Notes: generated from the sequence alone by a model not told the origin. DNA of 64,000 nucleotides from Tabrizicola thermarum (GCF_003574395.1 NZ_KZ984537.1:5665-69664), one strand, 5' to 3'. Numbered from the stretch's first letter, positions 52,315 to 61,165 are shown. A program made the numbers and translations.

Positions 52315-52868
52315 CGCATCAGCTCGGCTTCGGACCAGCCGACAAGGTGCATGTCCTCGGCCCGGGCCGGGTGGTCGTCGCCCACGATGAATTCGTCCAG
52401 CTGCGGCGGCTTGACCGGGGTTGCCGACAGCATCCCGTGCACCTGTCCGCGGTGATGGGTCTGGTGCTGAAAGAGATGCGACAGGATGTCGTCGCGGCGG
52501 TCGTGCTGAACCCGCGCGGCCCGGTCGATGGCGACGATCTCGACAAGAGCATCGGGTGTCAGGCTTTCGACATGCGCCAAGAGGGCGCGATCGCTGTCGG
52601 TCTGCCATGCGGCCAGGGTGGGCAGGTCGGGACAGGAATCCGCTGCGTCGAGCCAGGCGGTGTCCAGCGGGCGGCCCAGAAGCGCGTTCAGGTAGAAGCG
52701 ATCCACCATCAGGATATGGTTCAGCGTTTTCTGGATCGAGCCGAAGAAGGACGGGCGCGCGGCGGTCAGCTCGGCCGGGTCCAGCGCAGCGCAGGCCCGG
52801 TGCAGCCGCGCATTGGCCAGCAGATTGGCCTGGGCCAGTTTGCGGAAGATGCGAAGGGAATCGGTCAT
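52311..52868 (-). CDS. DinB-family protein
   Basis: 185 aa, four-helix bundle. Metal-binding His in 'FGSIQKTLNHILMVDRFYL' and 'LSHLFQHQTHHRGQVHGML' (the classic H-x3-H motif), Trp/Pro end. DinB/YfiT proteins include thiol-dependent S-transferases and hydrolases with Ni/Zn. I start at ATG 52868; an ATG 12 bases upstream is possible. Its stop overlaps the convergent hydrolase gene by 4 bases. Confidence 0.83.
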   Translation of the reverse strand: MTDSLRIFRKLAQANLLANARLHRACAALDPAELTAARPSFFGSIQKTLNHILMVDRFYLNALLGRPLDTAWLDAADSCPDLPTLAAWQTDSDRALLAHVESLTPDALVEIVAIDRAARVQHDRRDDILSHLFQHQTHHRGQVHGMLSATPVKPPQLDEFIVGDDHPARAEDMHLVGWSEAELMR

Positions 52869-53417
52869 GCGCAGCCCCATTTCCGAGCATTGTAGCAGAG
52901 CCTGGTATCCCGGGCCCGGCAGAAGAACCACGCACTCCGAAAGGCTGTATGCCGGAATAGGAGCCTGCAAGGGGTGCCGGAAGAAACGCATGTGGCTCCA
53001 AAGCGATGCTGACCCTGAGCGTGGTGGTATCAGAGAGGTCGGGTGGGACTTGTGCGTTGAACCTTGGGACCTCGTGATCGACCGATGTCCTCGATACCCA
53101 AGCCGAACATGAAAGAGGTACTTTCAGCCCCAGCCGGTCGGGGATGGTCGAATCCTCCGCTCCCATCGCTGAGAGAGCGATCTATCAAAGCGGAGAGTCA
53201 CACGAGGAAAAGCGCCGCAGCCCGGCTTTCCTGGCACTGAAGCTGTGCTTTTATCCATAGTGTCATGCGTATCTGGACTGATGAGGCAGCATCTGCCTGG
53301 CGGGACACCCGTCGCCGTCAGCCGCGCAGCCATCCCCAAGTTCAGGGGCATAATGAAATTGTTCTCTTCGCGCTCGCAGCGTATCGTGCAGCCAGTTGAC
53401 CATCAGGGACCGCATTC
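52869..53417. other. Long non-coding gap, no recognisable gene
   Basis: 549 bases, less GC-rich than the neighbours, between the DinB gene and the HlyD-type gene. Short open frames on both strands have no motif, ribosome-binding site or coding character I can support. It could be decayed sequence at the edge of an accessory block. Confidence 0.55.
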
Positions 53418-54407
53418 ATGAAGTCTACAGAGATGTCCCGCAAACCTTTCTTACCCTTTGCGGTCTTGGCCCTTCTGGTGGCGCTGGTAATCGCCGCGGT
53501 CTGGTGGGCGACCCGCCCGGGGCCCTTGCTGATCCAGGGTGAGGTCGCGGCGCCGCGTGTCGATGTCTCGGCCCGAATCTCGGGTCGCGTCATGAGGATC
53601 GAGGCCGATCTTGGCCAGCGCGTCGAAGAGGGCCAGAGCCTTGCGAAGTTGTCGAACCCGCAGCTGGTCGCTGCCCATGCGGCCGCCGCCTCCGGCCTCC
53701 GCGTCGCGCGCGCCTCCGCGGCCGCCATGATCGCCACTCGGCCCGAGCTGATCCGCGCCCGCGAAGCGGAGCTGGCCGCAGCCCAAGCCGATCTGCGCTT
53801 GGCCGAGGAACAGCTGGCGCGCGACAGAGGCCTGTCGGAACAGGGCGTGCGTGCGCAGGCAGCGCTGGATCAGTCGAAGCGCAACCTCGACGCCGCCGCC
53901 AGCCGTGTCGCGGCTGCCCAGGCGCAACTGGACCTTGCCCGTGCCGGCGCCTCTCCAGAGGAGCGCGAGGTCGCCAACGCACAGGTCGCCCAGGCAGAGG
54001 CCACATTGGCGCAACGCCAGGCCGATCTGGACGAGCTGGAGATATTCGCGCCGATGACGGGAGAGATTTCGGGCCGCAACATCGAGCTGGGCGAGAATAT
54101 CGGCCCCGGCACGCCGATCTTCACCATCGTCGATCTGGATCAGGCCTGGTTCACCTTCAACCTGCGCGAGGATCTGCTGCCGGGGCTGGCCGTGGGCGAC
54201 CGGCTGACCGTCCGCGTCCCCGCGCTGGATGTCGAGACCGAGGCCGAGATCACCTTGATCAATGTCCAAGGCCAGTTCGCCAGCTGGCGCGCCACTCGCG
54301 CGACGGGCGATTTCGACTTGCGCAGCTTCGAACTGCGCGCCCGCCCGGTCCGGCCCTTGAAGGACCTGCGCCCCGGCATGTCCGCTCTCATCCAACTGGA
54401 CCGCTAG
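53418..54407 (+). CDS. HlyD/EmrA-family membrane-fusion protein
   Basis: 329 aa. N-terminal membrane anchor 'FLPFAVLALLVALVIAAVWW', biotinyl-lipoyl-like halves 'GRVMRIEADLGQRVEEGQSL' and 'IFAPMTGEISGRNIELGENI', and a long Ala/Gln-rich coiled coil between them (about 75-200, 'AEATLAQRQADLDELE'). YhiI/YbhG-like periplasmic adaptor of an ABC-2 exporter. First of three closely spaced genes. Confidence 0.88.
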   Translation: MKSTEMSRKPFLPFAVLALLVALVIAAVWWATRPGPLLIQGEVAAPRVDVSARISGRVMRIEADLGQRVEEGQSLAKLSNPQLVAAHAAAASGLRVARASAAAMIATRPELIRAREAELAAAQADLRLAEEQLARDRGLSEQGVRAQAALDQSKRNLDAAASRVAAAQAQLDLARAGASPEEREVANAQVAQAEATLAQRQADLDELEIFAPMTGEISGRNIELGENIGPGTPIFTIVDLDQAWFTFNLREDLLPGLAVGDRLTVRVPALDVETEAEITLINVQGQFASWRATRATGDFDLRSFELRARPVRPLKDLRPGMSALIQLDR

Positions 54408-54411
54408 GGCC

Positions 54412-55563
54412 ATGTTGGCCGTCATGGCGCGCGAGTTCCGCCTGCTGCCGCGCCGCCCTGCGCTGGCGGGGCTTGTCGTGGTGCTGCCGCTGGTGATGCT
54501 GCTGGTGCTGGGGGGAATCTTTCGCGCGGGGATTGCCACCGGCATGGCGGTGGCGGTGATCGACCTCGACCGCTCGGACCTTTCGCGCGCCGTAACGCGG
54601 ATGCTGGACGCCGCCCCCGAGCTGACCGTGACCCATCGCGCTTCCGATCTGTCAGAGGCGCGGTCGCTGATCGTCTCGGGTGCGGTGCGTGGTGCGGTGC
54701 TGATGCCGCCGGACCTGGAGCGCGACATCATCCGGGGCGAGCGCCCCGAGATCGTCACCTTCTACGACAACCAGCACATGAGCGCCGGGACGATGGTCGC
54801 GCGAGGCGCCCGCAACGCCATCGACGCGGCGCTGACCGGGCTGCGCCTGTCGGTGCGCCAAAGCCAGGGTGAGTCCCCTGTGCAGGCCACGGTCAGCCTG
54901 CAGCCCATTCCGTTGCAGGCGCATGCGCTGTTCAACCCGGCCTTCGACTATGTGCATTTCCTGCTGGCCGCGCTGATCCCCACGGTGTTGCAGATCATCG
55001 CCGCCGCCGCGACAGCCTATGCGGTCTCGCTGGATTTCGGGACCGGTCGGCATCAGCGCGTGCTGATGCGCATGGCTGGGGGCATTCTGCCGGCGATGCT
55101 GGGCAAGGTTCTGCCCTACACGATCATCTTCCTGCTGATCCTGGGACTGTCGGATGTGGCGCTTTATGGCTGGCTGGCAGTGCCCCTGCGCGGATCGTTG
55201 TGGCTGATGGCATCGGGCGCGGTCCTGTTCGTGCTGGCCTCACAGATGATCGGTGCGCTGGCCTTCATTCTCGGCCGCGACATGGGGCGGGCCGCCAGCC
55301 TGATCGCGATCATCACAGCGCCAGCCTTCGGCTTCATGGGGCTGGGTTTCCCGCGCGAGGCGATGTCCCCCCTGGCACAGGCCTGGGGCGCGGCGATTCC
55401 CGGCACCTGGTATGTGCAACTGCGCATCGACCAGTCGCTGCGGGCGACACCTCTGGACATATCTGCGGTGTCGGTCCTGTGGCTGGCCGTGATCGCAGGG
55501 GTGCTGGCCGCGCTGGTCCTGACGCAGCTCTCGCGCCTGTCCCGGCTGGAGGCCCAAGCATGA
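54412..55563 (+). CDS. ABC-2 type permease 1
   Basis: 383 aa, YhhJ/YbhS-like. First membrane segment about 20-40 ('LAGLVVVLPLVMLLVLGGIF'), periplasmic domain about 45-180 ('VAVIDLDRSDLSRAVTRML'), then five segments from about residue 185, with 'GFMGLGFPREAMSPLAQAWG' near the end. Starts 4 bases after the HlyD gene, and its stop overlaps permease 2 (ATGA). No ATPase is encoded with it. Confidence 0.86.
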   Translation: MLAVMAREFRLLPRRPALAGLVVVLPLVMLLVLGGIFRAGIATGMAVAVIDLDRSDLSRAVTRMLDAAPELTVTHRASDLSEARSLIVSGAVRGAVLMPPDLERDIIRGERPEIVTFYDNQHMSAGTMVARGARNAIDAALTGLRLSVRQSQGESPVQATVSLQPIPLQAHALFNPAFDYVHFLLAALIPTVLQIIAAAATAYAVSLDFGTGRHQRVLMRMAGGILPAMLGKVLPYTIIFLLILGLSDVALYGWLAVPLRGSLWLMASGAVLFVLASQMIGALAFILGRDMGRAASLIAIITAPAFGFMGLGFPREAMSPLAQAWGAAIPGTWYVQLRIDQSLRATPLDISAVSVLWLAVIAGVLAALVLTQLSRLSRLEAQA

Positions 55564-56729
55564 GCGAGCTTTCCACCGCCTTCCGGGCCGAGCTGCATGC
55601 GGTCCTCGGCGACAGGCAGGTGCGGTCGATCGTTCTTCTGGCGCTGGTCATCTACGCGCTGATCTATCCGCTCCCCTATCGGGCCGAACTGCTGCGCGAC
55701 GTGCCCGTGGTGCTTGTCGATCAGGATCGCACCACCGCCTCGGCCGAATTGGCACGCCGGGTGGACGCCTCCGAGGCCGTCGCCCTGACCCATGACGCCC
55801 CCGACATGGTCGAGGCCACACGGCTGGTCCATGAACGCCGCGCCTTTGGCGTGATGCTGATTCCCGACGGGTTCGAACGCGCCCTGCTGCGCGGCGATCA
55901 AAGCCCCGTCGCGCTGTATGCCGATGCCAGTTATTTTCTGATGTATCAGCGGGTGATGCAGGGCGCTGCCGTTCCCCTGCGCCAGCTGGGCGCCGAAATC
56001 GAGGCTGGCCGCCTCATCGCCCACGGCACGCCTCGCGCGGTCGCCCTTGCGCAGGTCAGCCCGGCCAACCAGATCGAGGTGCCGCTGTTCAACCCCGCCG
56101 CAGGCTATGCAACCTATGTGCTGCCCGCGGCTTTCGTGCTGATCCTGCAGCAGACCATGATGATGGGCCTGGCCCTGGCCGCGACGCGGCGAAGGCCGCT
56201 GCCTGGGCATCCGGTCTGGCGCCTGCTGGGACGAGCGGCGGCATGGCTGACGATATGGGCAGGGCTGCTGCCGCTCTATCTGATCGTGCTGCCGGTGCTC
56301 TACGGCCTGCCGATCCTGGGCGGGCCCGGGACGCTGACAATGCTGGGCCTGCCCTTCGTGCTGGCTGCCGGTTTTCTGGCGCAGCTGGTGGCTGCGCTGT
56401 TCCGACGCAGCGAGGTCGTGCAGGTCGTGCTGCTGGCGACGGGCCTGCCCTTCTTCTTCCTGTCCGGCTTTGCCTGGCCGGTTGAGGCGATCCCGGCGCA
56501 TCTGAACGCTCTGGCGCAACTGATCCCGTCCACACCGGCGATCGACGGGCTGGTGCGGGTGACGCAAATGGGCGCGACCTTGCCCCAGATCGCGCCCGTC
56601 CTGTGGCACCTCTGGGCGCTCGCGGGCGGGCTGGGCCTCATCGTCCTTGCAGTCGAGACCCGCAGCGCGGCACAACATACGCCCACTGCCTGTGAGGAGC
56701 CCGCCGCAAGTGGCAACTCGTCCCGATGA
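55560..56729 (+). CDS. ABC-2 type permease 2
   Basis: 389 aa, paralogous in plan to permease 1: one N-terminal segment ('SIVLLALVIYALIYPL'), periplasmic domain ('VVLVDQDRTTASAELARRV'), then five segments with 'LPFFFLSGFAWPVEAIPAHL' as the hallmark near residue 300. The two probably form a heterodimer exporter pore. The C-terminal tail after residue 370 is polar and unusual ('HTPTACEEPAASGNSSR'). The next 350 bases hold no gene. Confidence 0.85.
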   Translation: MSELSTAFRAELHAVLGDRQVRSIVLLALVIYALIYPLPYRAELLRDVPVVLVDQDRTTASAELARRVDASEAVALTHDAPDMVEATRLVHERRAFGVMLIPDGFERALLRGDQSPVALYADASYFLMYQRVMQGAAVPLRQLGAEIEAGRLIAHGTPRAVALAQVSPANQIEVPLFNPAAGYATYVLPAAFVLILQQTMMMGLALAATRRRPLPGHPVWRLLGRAAAWLTIWAGLLPLYLIVLPVLYGLPILGGPGTLTMLGLPFVLAAGFLAQLVAALFRRSEVVQVVLLATGLPFFFLSGFAWPVEAIPAHLNALAQLIPSTPAIDGLVRVTQMGATLPQIAPVLWHLWALAGGLGLIVLAVETRSAAQHTPTACEEPAASGNSSR

Positions 56730-57080
56730 AGCGGCATCTTGCATGAGCCGCGTGCTTTGCGCGGCGCACAAGATGCAAAGCAGGGCTCTCGCAGCCCAGA
56801 CATGGTAGAAATCAACCAGGACAACGAGGCGCTTTGGCCCGGGAGAGCCTCAAGTATCTTCTGAACCACGACCCCGAGAGCAATATCTTCGCCTGGCGAA
56901 GTCCTCCTTCGCTTGCCGGCCGCCTGCCTCTGCATGACCCGAACCTGACCGACCGAGCTGAGCGACCATGAGGACCGCTGCACGTCGCACAACAGGTGCG
57001 GCGAAACCTGCGGCCTGCACCACATGCGCAGACCATGCTGAACCACGGACCGAGAGTGGCAGGCACGCCAAAAGAGGGGG
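56730..57080. other. Gap after the exporter, no gene seen
   Basis: 351 bases downstream of the second permease, up to the SRP RNA. No frame with coding character and no recognisable ATPase fragment. A hairpin near 56742-56783 (CATCTTGCATGAGCC and GCACAAGATGCAAAG share CTTTGCATCTTG-like arms) may end the exporter transcript. Confidence 0.45.
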
Positions 57081-57178
57081 GTGAGAGGCTGGACAACGAC
57101 CCAAGCGGGGCTCGTTACGGCTGCTTCCTTCCGGACCTGACCGGGTTGGCGAGGCGCCTGCCCGCGCCAACCTCTCGC
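57081..57178 (-). ncRNA. ffs: Signal recognition particle RNA, small bacterial type (4.5S)
   Basis: The invariant SRP core GGTCAGGTCCGGAAGGAAGC reads on the minus strand from 57142 (plus-strand complement ending GACCTGACC). Flanking arms close the long hairpin: GAGAGG (57083-57088, plus) against CCTCTC (57171-57176). The length of about 95-100 bases fits alphaproteobacterial SRP RNA. It lies upstream of, and in the same direction as, dnaX but 6.4 kb away; the intervening DNA is accessory. Confidence 0.93.
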
Positions 57179-57236
57179 AGGTCATATAGGCGGGGGCGAC
57201 GGGATTCGCAAGGAACTCGCTCTTCGCGCAAGGCTT

Positions 57237-57266
57237 GCCTCGTCGTTCACTTCGTGGCCTCCTCGG
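57237..57266 (+). repeat. Intergenic REP-like element, copy C (single arm)
   Basis: GCCTCGTCGTTCACTTCGTG then GCCTCCTCGG, matching the left arms of copies A, B and D. The right arm is weak (CGGTCGCGTGAAGCC). Confidence 0.55.
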
Positions 57267-57325
57267 GGGGCGGTCGCGTGAAGCCATACAGGGCGCGACG
57301 CGCGCGGCGCAGCGGAGGGGATGAC

Positions 57326-58699
57326 ATGACCAGACTGCAACGCCTGGACTGGCCGGACAACGGAACGCCCGACCTGCCGCCCGCCTTTGCGCCACAGGAG
57401 GCCGAGGCGCGGCTGGCGGTCGTCCGGGAGGCGATGCTGCGGGCGGGATATGCGGCGCTGGTGATCTATGGCGACCGGGAACATGCGGCCAACCTGCACT
57501 GGCTGACCGGCTTCGATCCGCGCTTCGAAGAGGCGGTGCTGGTCGTGACGGCGGGCGATGCGCTCTTGCTCGCGGGGAACGAGTGCCTGGCCTATGCCGC
57601 CGTCTCGCCGCTGGTCGCGGCGGGGCGGGTGCGGACCGGGCTTTGCGCGTCCCTGTCGCTGCCCAGCCAGCCGCGCGGGTCAAGGCGGCTGTGGGACTGG
57701 CTGGACGAGGTCATTCCCCCCGGCGCGACCGTGGGCGCGGTGGGGTGGAAGTGGTACGGGGCCGACGAACTGCCGCCGGGTGCCGACCCTGCCCTGGCGC
57801 TGGACGTCCCGGCATTTCTGGCCGACCCGCTGCGCGACCGGGCGGGGCGGGTGGAAAACGCGACTGCACTTTTCATGCATCCCGCCCATGGCCTGCGCGC
57901 CCGGGTCGGCGCGGACGACATCGCCCGTTTGGAGTTTTCGAACCACATGGCCGCCTCGGCGCTGAAGCGGATGGTGTTTGCCCTGCAGGAGGGCATGACC
58001 GATTTCGCCGCGGTCGAGGCCGCGCGGATCGGCGGGCTGCCGCTGGGCTGTCATGTCACCTTTGCGATGGGCGACACGCCGGGGCTGTCGGGGCCGGTGG
58101 GGGACCGGATCCGGCGCGGAGTGCCCGCCAGTTTCAACATCGCGCATTGGGGGTCGAACATCTGCCGGGCGGGCTGGATGGCGCGGGGGCCGGACGACCT
58201 GCCCCCCGGCGCGGCGGGCTATCTGGAAGAGTTCGTGTTTCCCTATGCGCAGGCCATGTCGGACTGGTGCGCGATGATGCGGCCCGGCGTGGCGGGGGGC
58301 GCGGTCTGGGCGATGATCCACGACCGCCTGCCGGCCCATTTCGGCATCACGCTGAACCCCGGCCATCTGATCGGGCTGGACGAATGGATGTCCTCGCCGA
58401 TCATGCCGGGGTCGGGGATCCCGCTTGCCTCGGGCATGGCGATGCAGATGGACGTGATCCCGGCGCATCCGGCCTGGGGCTCGACCCGGATGGAGGACGG
58501 CTATGTCATCGCCGACGACGCCCTGCGCGAGGAGCTGGCGCGGCGGCATCCCAATCTCGTCCGCCGTTGCGCGGCGCGGGCTGCGTTCATGACCCGGGTG
58601 ATCGGCATGGACGTGCCCGACAGCCTGTTGCCGCTTGCCGACACCTGCGGGATCATCGCGCCCTGGCTGCTGGACCCGGCGCAGGTCGTGGTGCTTTAG
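57326..58699 (+). CDS. M24/creatinase-fold protein, metal ligands apparently lost
   Basis: 457 aa; GAGGGG then ATGAC precede ATG 57326. Two domains as in creatinase/prolidase: N-terminal about 1-165 ('LVIYGDREHAANLHWLTGFD'), then the pita-bread part. In M24 peptidases five ligands (D, D, H, E, E) are needed. Here the region of the two Asp reads 'SFNIAHWGSNICRAGWMARG', and only a His in 'NPGHLIGLDEWMSSPIMPG' is clear, so classical aminopeptidase activity is unlikely. It may be a metal-free hydrolase like creatinase or DMSP lyase-type members. It precedes a FadH-type reductase by 104 bases on the same strand. Confidence 0.78.
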   Translation: MTRLQRLDWPDNGTPDLPPAFAPQEAEARLAVVREAMLRAGYAALVIYGDREHAANLHWLTGFDPRFEEAVLVVTAGDALLLAGNECLAYAAVSPLVAAGRVRTGLCASLSLPSQPRGSRRLWDWLDEVIPPGATVGAVGWKWYGADELPPGADPALALDVPAFLADPLRDRAGRVENATALFMHPAHGLRARVGADDIARLEFSNHMAASALKRMVFALQEGMTDFAAVEAARIGGLPLGCHVTFAMGDTPGLSGPVGDRIRRGVPASFNIAHWGSNICRAGWMARGPDDLPPGAAGYLEEFVFPYAQAMSDWCAMMRPGVAGGAVWAMIHDRLPAHFGITLNPGHLIGLDEWMSSPIMPGSGIPLASGMAMQMDVIPAHPAWGSTRMEDGYVIADDALREELARRHPNLVRRCAARAAFMTRVIGMDVPDSLLPLADTCGIIAPWLLDPAQVVVL

Positions 58700-58803
58700 G
58701 CCAGCCGACCCGTCCCACCGGGGGGAGCACCCGATGTTACGTTGCGTTCCGGGTGACGCCGCGCCCGCGCTTCGCCATTCTGCGCCCCGCAAGGGAGGCC
58801 CGC

Positions 58804-60828
58804 ATGACCCACTATCCGCATCTGCTGTCGCCAATCACGCTGTCGGGGGTGACGCTGCGAAACCGCAGCCTGATGGGCTCGATGCACACGGGGCTGGAGG
58901 AGACGGGCGACTGGGGCCGCGTCGCGGCCTTCTATGCGGCGCGGGCGCGCGGCGGGGCGGGGCTGATCGTCACCGGCGGCATGGCGCCCAACCGCGAGGG
59001 CGGGGTGTTCCCCGGCGCGGCGGGGCTGTTTTCCGCCACCGACATCGCCAACCACCGGCGCGTGACCGATGCCGTCCATGCCGAGGGCGGGCGGATCGCC
59101 ATGCAGATCCTGCACGCCGGGCGCTATGCCTACGGCAAGGACTGCGTGGCGCCCTCGGCCATCAAGTCGCCGATTTCCCCCTTCCCGCCGCGCGAACTGG
59201 ATGAGGAGGGGATCGAGAAGCAGATCAGCGACATCGCTACAGCCGCCGCGCGCGCCATCGAGGCAGGCTATGACGGCGTCGAGGTGATGGGGTCCGAGGG
59301 GTATTTCTTGAACCAGTTCCTGGTCACCCACACCAACCGCCGGACCGACGGCTGGGGCGGGTCCTACGAGAACCGGATGCGCCTGCCGGTCGAGGTGGTG
59401 CGCCGGGTGCGCGCGGCGATGGGGCCGGGGGCGGTGCTGATCTACCGCATCTCGCTGATCGACCTGGTGCCGGACGGCTCGACCTGGGACGAGGTGGTCA
59501 CGCTGGCCAGGGCGGTGGAGGCGGCGGGGGCGTCCTGCCTCAACACCGGGATCGGCTGGCACGAGGCGCGGGTGCCGACGATTGCGACCTCGGTCCCCCG
59601 CGCAGGATTTGCCGATCTGACCGCGCGGCTGCGGCCCGAGGTGGGGATTCCGGTCATCACCTCGAACCGGATCAACGCGCCCGAGGTGGCGGAAAGGCTG
59701 CTGGCGATGGGGGCGGCGGACATGGTGTCGATGGCGCGGCCCTGGCTGGCGGATGCCGATTTCATCGCGAAGGCGGCCAGCGGGCGCGCGCGCGAGATCG
59801 CGCCCTGCATCGCCTGCAACCAGGCCTGCCTGGACCATACGTTCAGCGGCAAGCTGACCTCGTGCCTCGTCAACCCGCGCGCCTGCCATGAGACCGAGCT
59901 GGTCTATGCGCCCGCCGAGACGCCGAAGCGCGTGGCGGTCGTGGGTGCGGGGCCGGCGGGCATGATGGCGGCCATCGTGGCGGCGGGGCGGGGTCACGAG
60001 GTGACGCTGTTCGACAAGGCCGGTCGGGTGGGCGGTCAGTTGAACCTGGCGAAACAGGTGCCGGGGAAAGAGGAATTCCATGGGCTTGTGGACTGGTTCG
60101 CGACCATGCTGACCGCTCCGCGGATCACCTTGCGGCTGGGGCACGAGGCCACGGCCGACGACGTGGCGGGCTTTGACGAGGTGGTCATCGCCACCGGCGT
60201 CACCCCGCGCGATCCGGGGATTCCGGTCGAGCCGGGGGCGAAGGTCCTGTCCTATATCGACGTGCTGACCGGCGCCCCGGTGGGGCGACGGGTGGCCGTG
60301 GTCGGTGCGGGCGGGATCGGCTTCGACGTGGCCGAGACCTTGGTGCACGAAGGCGTCAGCCCGACGCTTGACCCCGGTCTCTGGCGCGCGGAATGGGGCG
60401 TGTCGGCGCCATGGCAGGATCGCGGCGGGCTGAGCCCCGAGGGGCCGAAACCGCACCCGCCCGCGCGCGAGGTGTATCTGTTGCAGCGCAAGGCGGAAAA
60501 GCCGGGCCGGGGCCTGGGCAAGACCACGGGCTGGATCCACCGGGCGAGCCTTGCCATGAAACGGGTCCGGATGCAGGGCGGGGTGAACTACGAACGCATC
60601 ACGCCCGAAGGGCTGTGGATCAGCCACGGGCCGGACCGCACGCAGCCGGAGCTTCTTGCGGTCGATGCCGTGGTGCTGTGCGCGGGGCAAGAGCCGGAAC
60701 GCGGGCTCGGCACGGAACTGGACCGGCGCGGCATCCCCCACCATCGGATCGGCGGGGCCGATGTGGCGGCGGAACTGGATGCCAAGCGCGCGATCGATCA
60801 GGCCGCGCGCCTGGCAGCCAGGCTGTAG
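58804..60828 (+). CDS. NADPH-dependent 2,4-dienoyl-CoA reductase-like FMN/FAD/Fe-S oxidoreductase
   Basis: 674 aa, same length as E. coli FadH. The Old-Yellow-Enzyme TIM barrel covers about 1-365 ('LLSPITLSGVTLRNRSLMGS', 'GYDGVEVMGSEGYFLNQF', 'VSMARPWLADADFIAK'), followed by the [4Fe-4S] cysteines 'IAPCIACNQACLDH' and 'TSCLVNPRACHE'. A FAD/NADPH part follows ('RVAVVGAGPAGMMAAIVAA', 'VAVVGAGGIGFDVAETLVHE'). Reduces dienoyl-CoA in unsaturated fatty acid oxidation, or a related enone. The pairing with the creatinase-fold gene suggests a different substrate (inference). A REP-like hairpin follows. Confidence 0.87.
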   Translation: MTHYPHLLSPITLSGVTLRNRSLMGSMHTGLEETGDWGRVAAFYAARARGGAGLIVTGGMAPNREGGVFPGAAGLFSATDIANHRRVTDAVHAEGGRIAMQILHAGRYAYGKDCVAPSAIKSPISPFPPRELDEEGIEKQISDIATAAARAIEAGYDGVEVMGSEGYFLNQFLVTHTNRRTDGWGGSYENRMRLPVEVVRRVRAAMGPGAVLIYRISLIDLVPDGSTWDEVVTLARAVEAAGASCLNTGIGWHEARVPTIATSVPRAGFADLTARLRPEVGIPVITSNRINAPEVAERLLAMGAADMVSMARPWLADADFIAKAASGRAREIAPCIACNQACLDHTFSGKLTSCLVNPRACHETELVYAPAETPKRVAVVGAGPAGMMAAIVAAGRGHEVTLFDKAGRVGGQLNLAKQVPGKEEFHGLVDWFATMLTAPRITLRLGHEATADDVAGFDEVVIATGVTPRDPGIPVEPGAKVLSYIDVLTGAPVGRRVAVVGAGGIGFDVAETLVHEGVSPTLDPGLWRAEWGVSAPWQDRGGLSPEGPKPHPPAREVYLLQRKAEKPGRGLGKTTGWIHRASLAMKRVRMQGGVNYERITPEGLWISHGPDRTQPELLAVDAVVLCAGQEPERGLGTELDRRGIPHHRIGGADVAAELDAKRAIDQAARLAARL

Positions 60829-60833
60829 TCACG

Positions 60834-60896
60834 GCTCGTCGGTGACTTCGCCCCTCCTCGCCGGGGGGGCGAGGAGGAGACGAAGTCACCGGCGAG
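60834..60896. repeat. Intergenic REP-like element, copy D
   Basis: GCTCGTCGGTGACTTCG then CCCCTCCTCGCC (60834-60862) pairs with 60869-60896 (GGCGAGGAGGAGACGAAG then TCACCGGCGAG). The stem is nearly perfect, about 28 bases. It lies between convergent fadH-type and EF-hand genes and is the best-formed of the four copies. Confidence 0.8.
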
Positions 60897-60904
60897 GTTT
60901 CGCG

Positions 60905-61165
60905 TCAGCCGCCCGACGACGCCTTGGGCAGGGCAATCACGCCATTGTCCAGCGCGGTCTGCAGTTCGGTCTGGTCCACGCCGCCGTCAGCGTTCGTGTC
61001 GATGGCCTTGAACCCGTCTTCGGAAAGGTCCGTCCAGACCGCCTGAAGCTCGACCAGCGACCAGCTGCCGTTGCCATCCGCGTCGGCGACCTCGGGAAGC
61101 GTGGCCTGGGCCAGGGCGGCGGTTGCAAGGGCCATGGGGGCAAGCAGGATTGCGATGCGTTTCAT
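60905..61165 (-). CDS. Small exported EF-hand protein
   Basis: 86 aa with signal peptide 'IAILLAPMALATAALAQA'. The mature ~67 residues are two canonical EF-hand loops, 'DADGNGSWSLVE' and 'DTNADGGVDQTE', each with acidic positions 1, 3/5, 9 and Glu at 12. It should bind two Ca2+ ions in the periplasm or outside. Partner unknown. Confidence 0.85.
   Translation of the reverse strand: MKRIAILLAPMALATAALAQATLPEVADADGNGSWSLVELQAVWTDLSEDGFKAIDTNADGGVDQTELQTALDNGVIALPKASSGG

Noticed and set aside
53124-53351. A 75-codon minus-strand frame in the 549-base gap
   Set aside because: No motif, no clear ribosome-binding site, and no neighbour supports it; a decayed remnant is possible but cannot be shown.
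57583-58803. Upstream extension of the FadH-type frame through the creatinase-fold gene
   Set aside because: The sequence before 58804 is Arg/Gly-rich shadow of the M24-like gene; the OYE domain begins at ATG 58804, the usual length of FadH.
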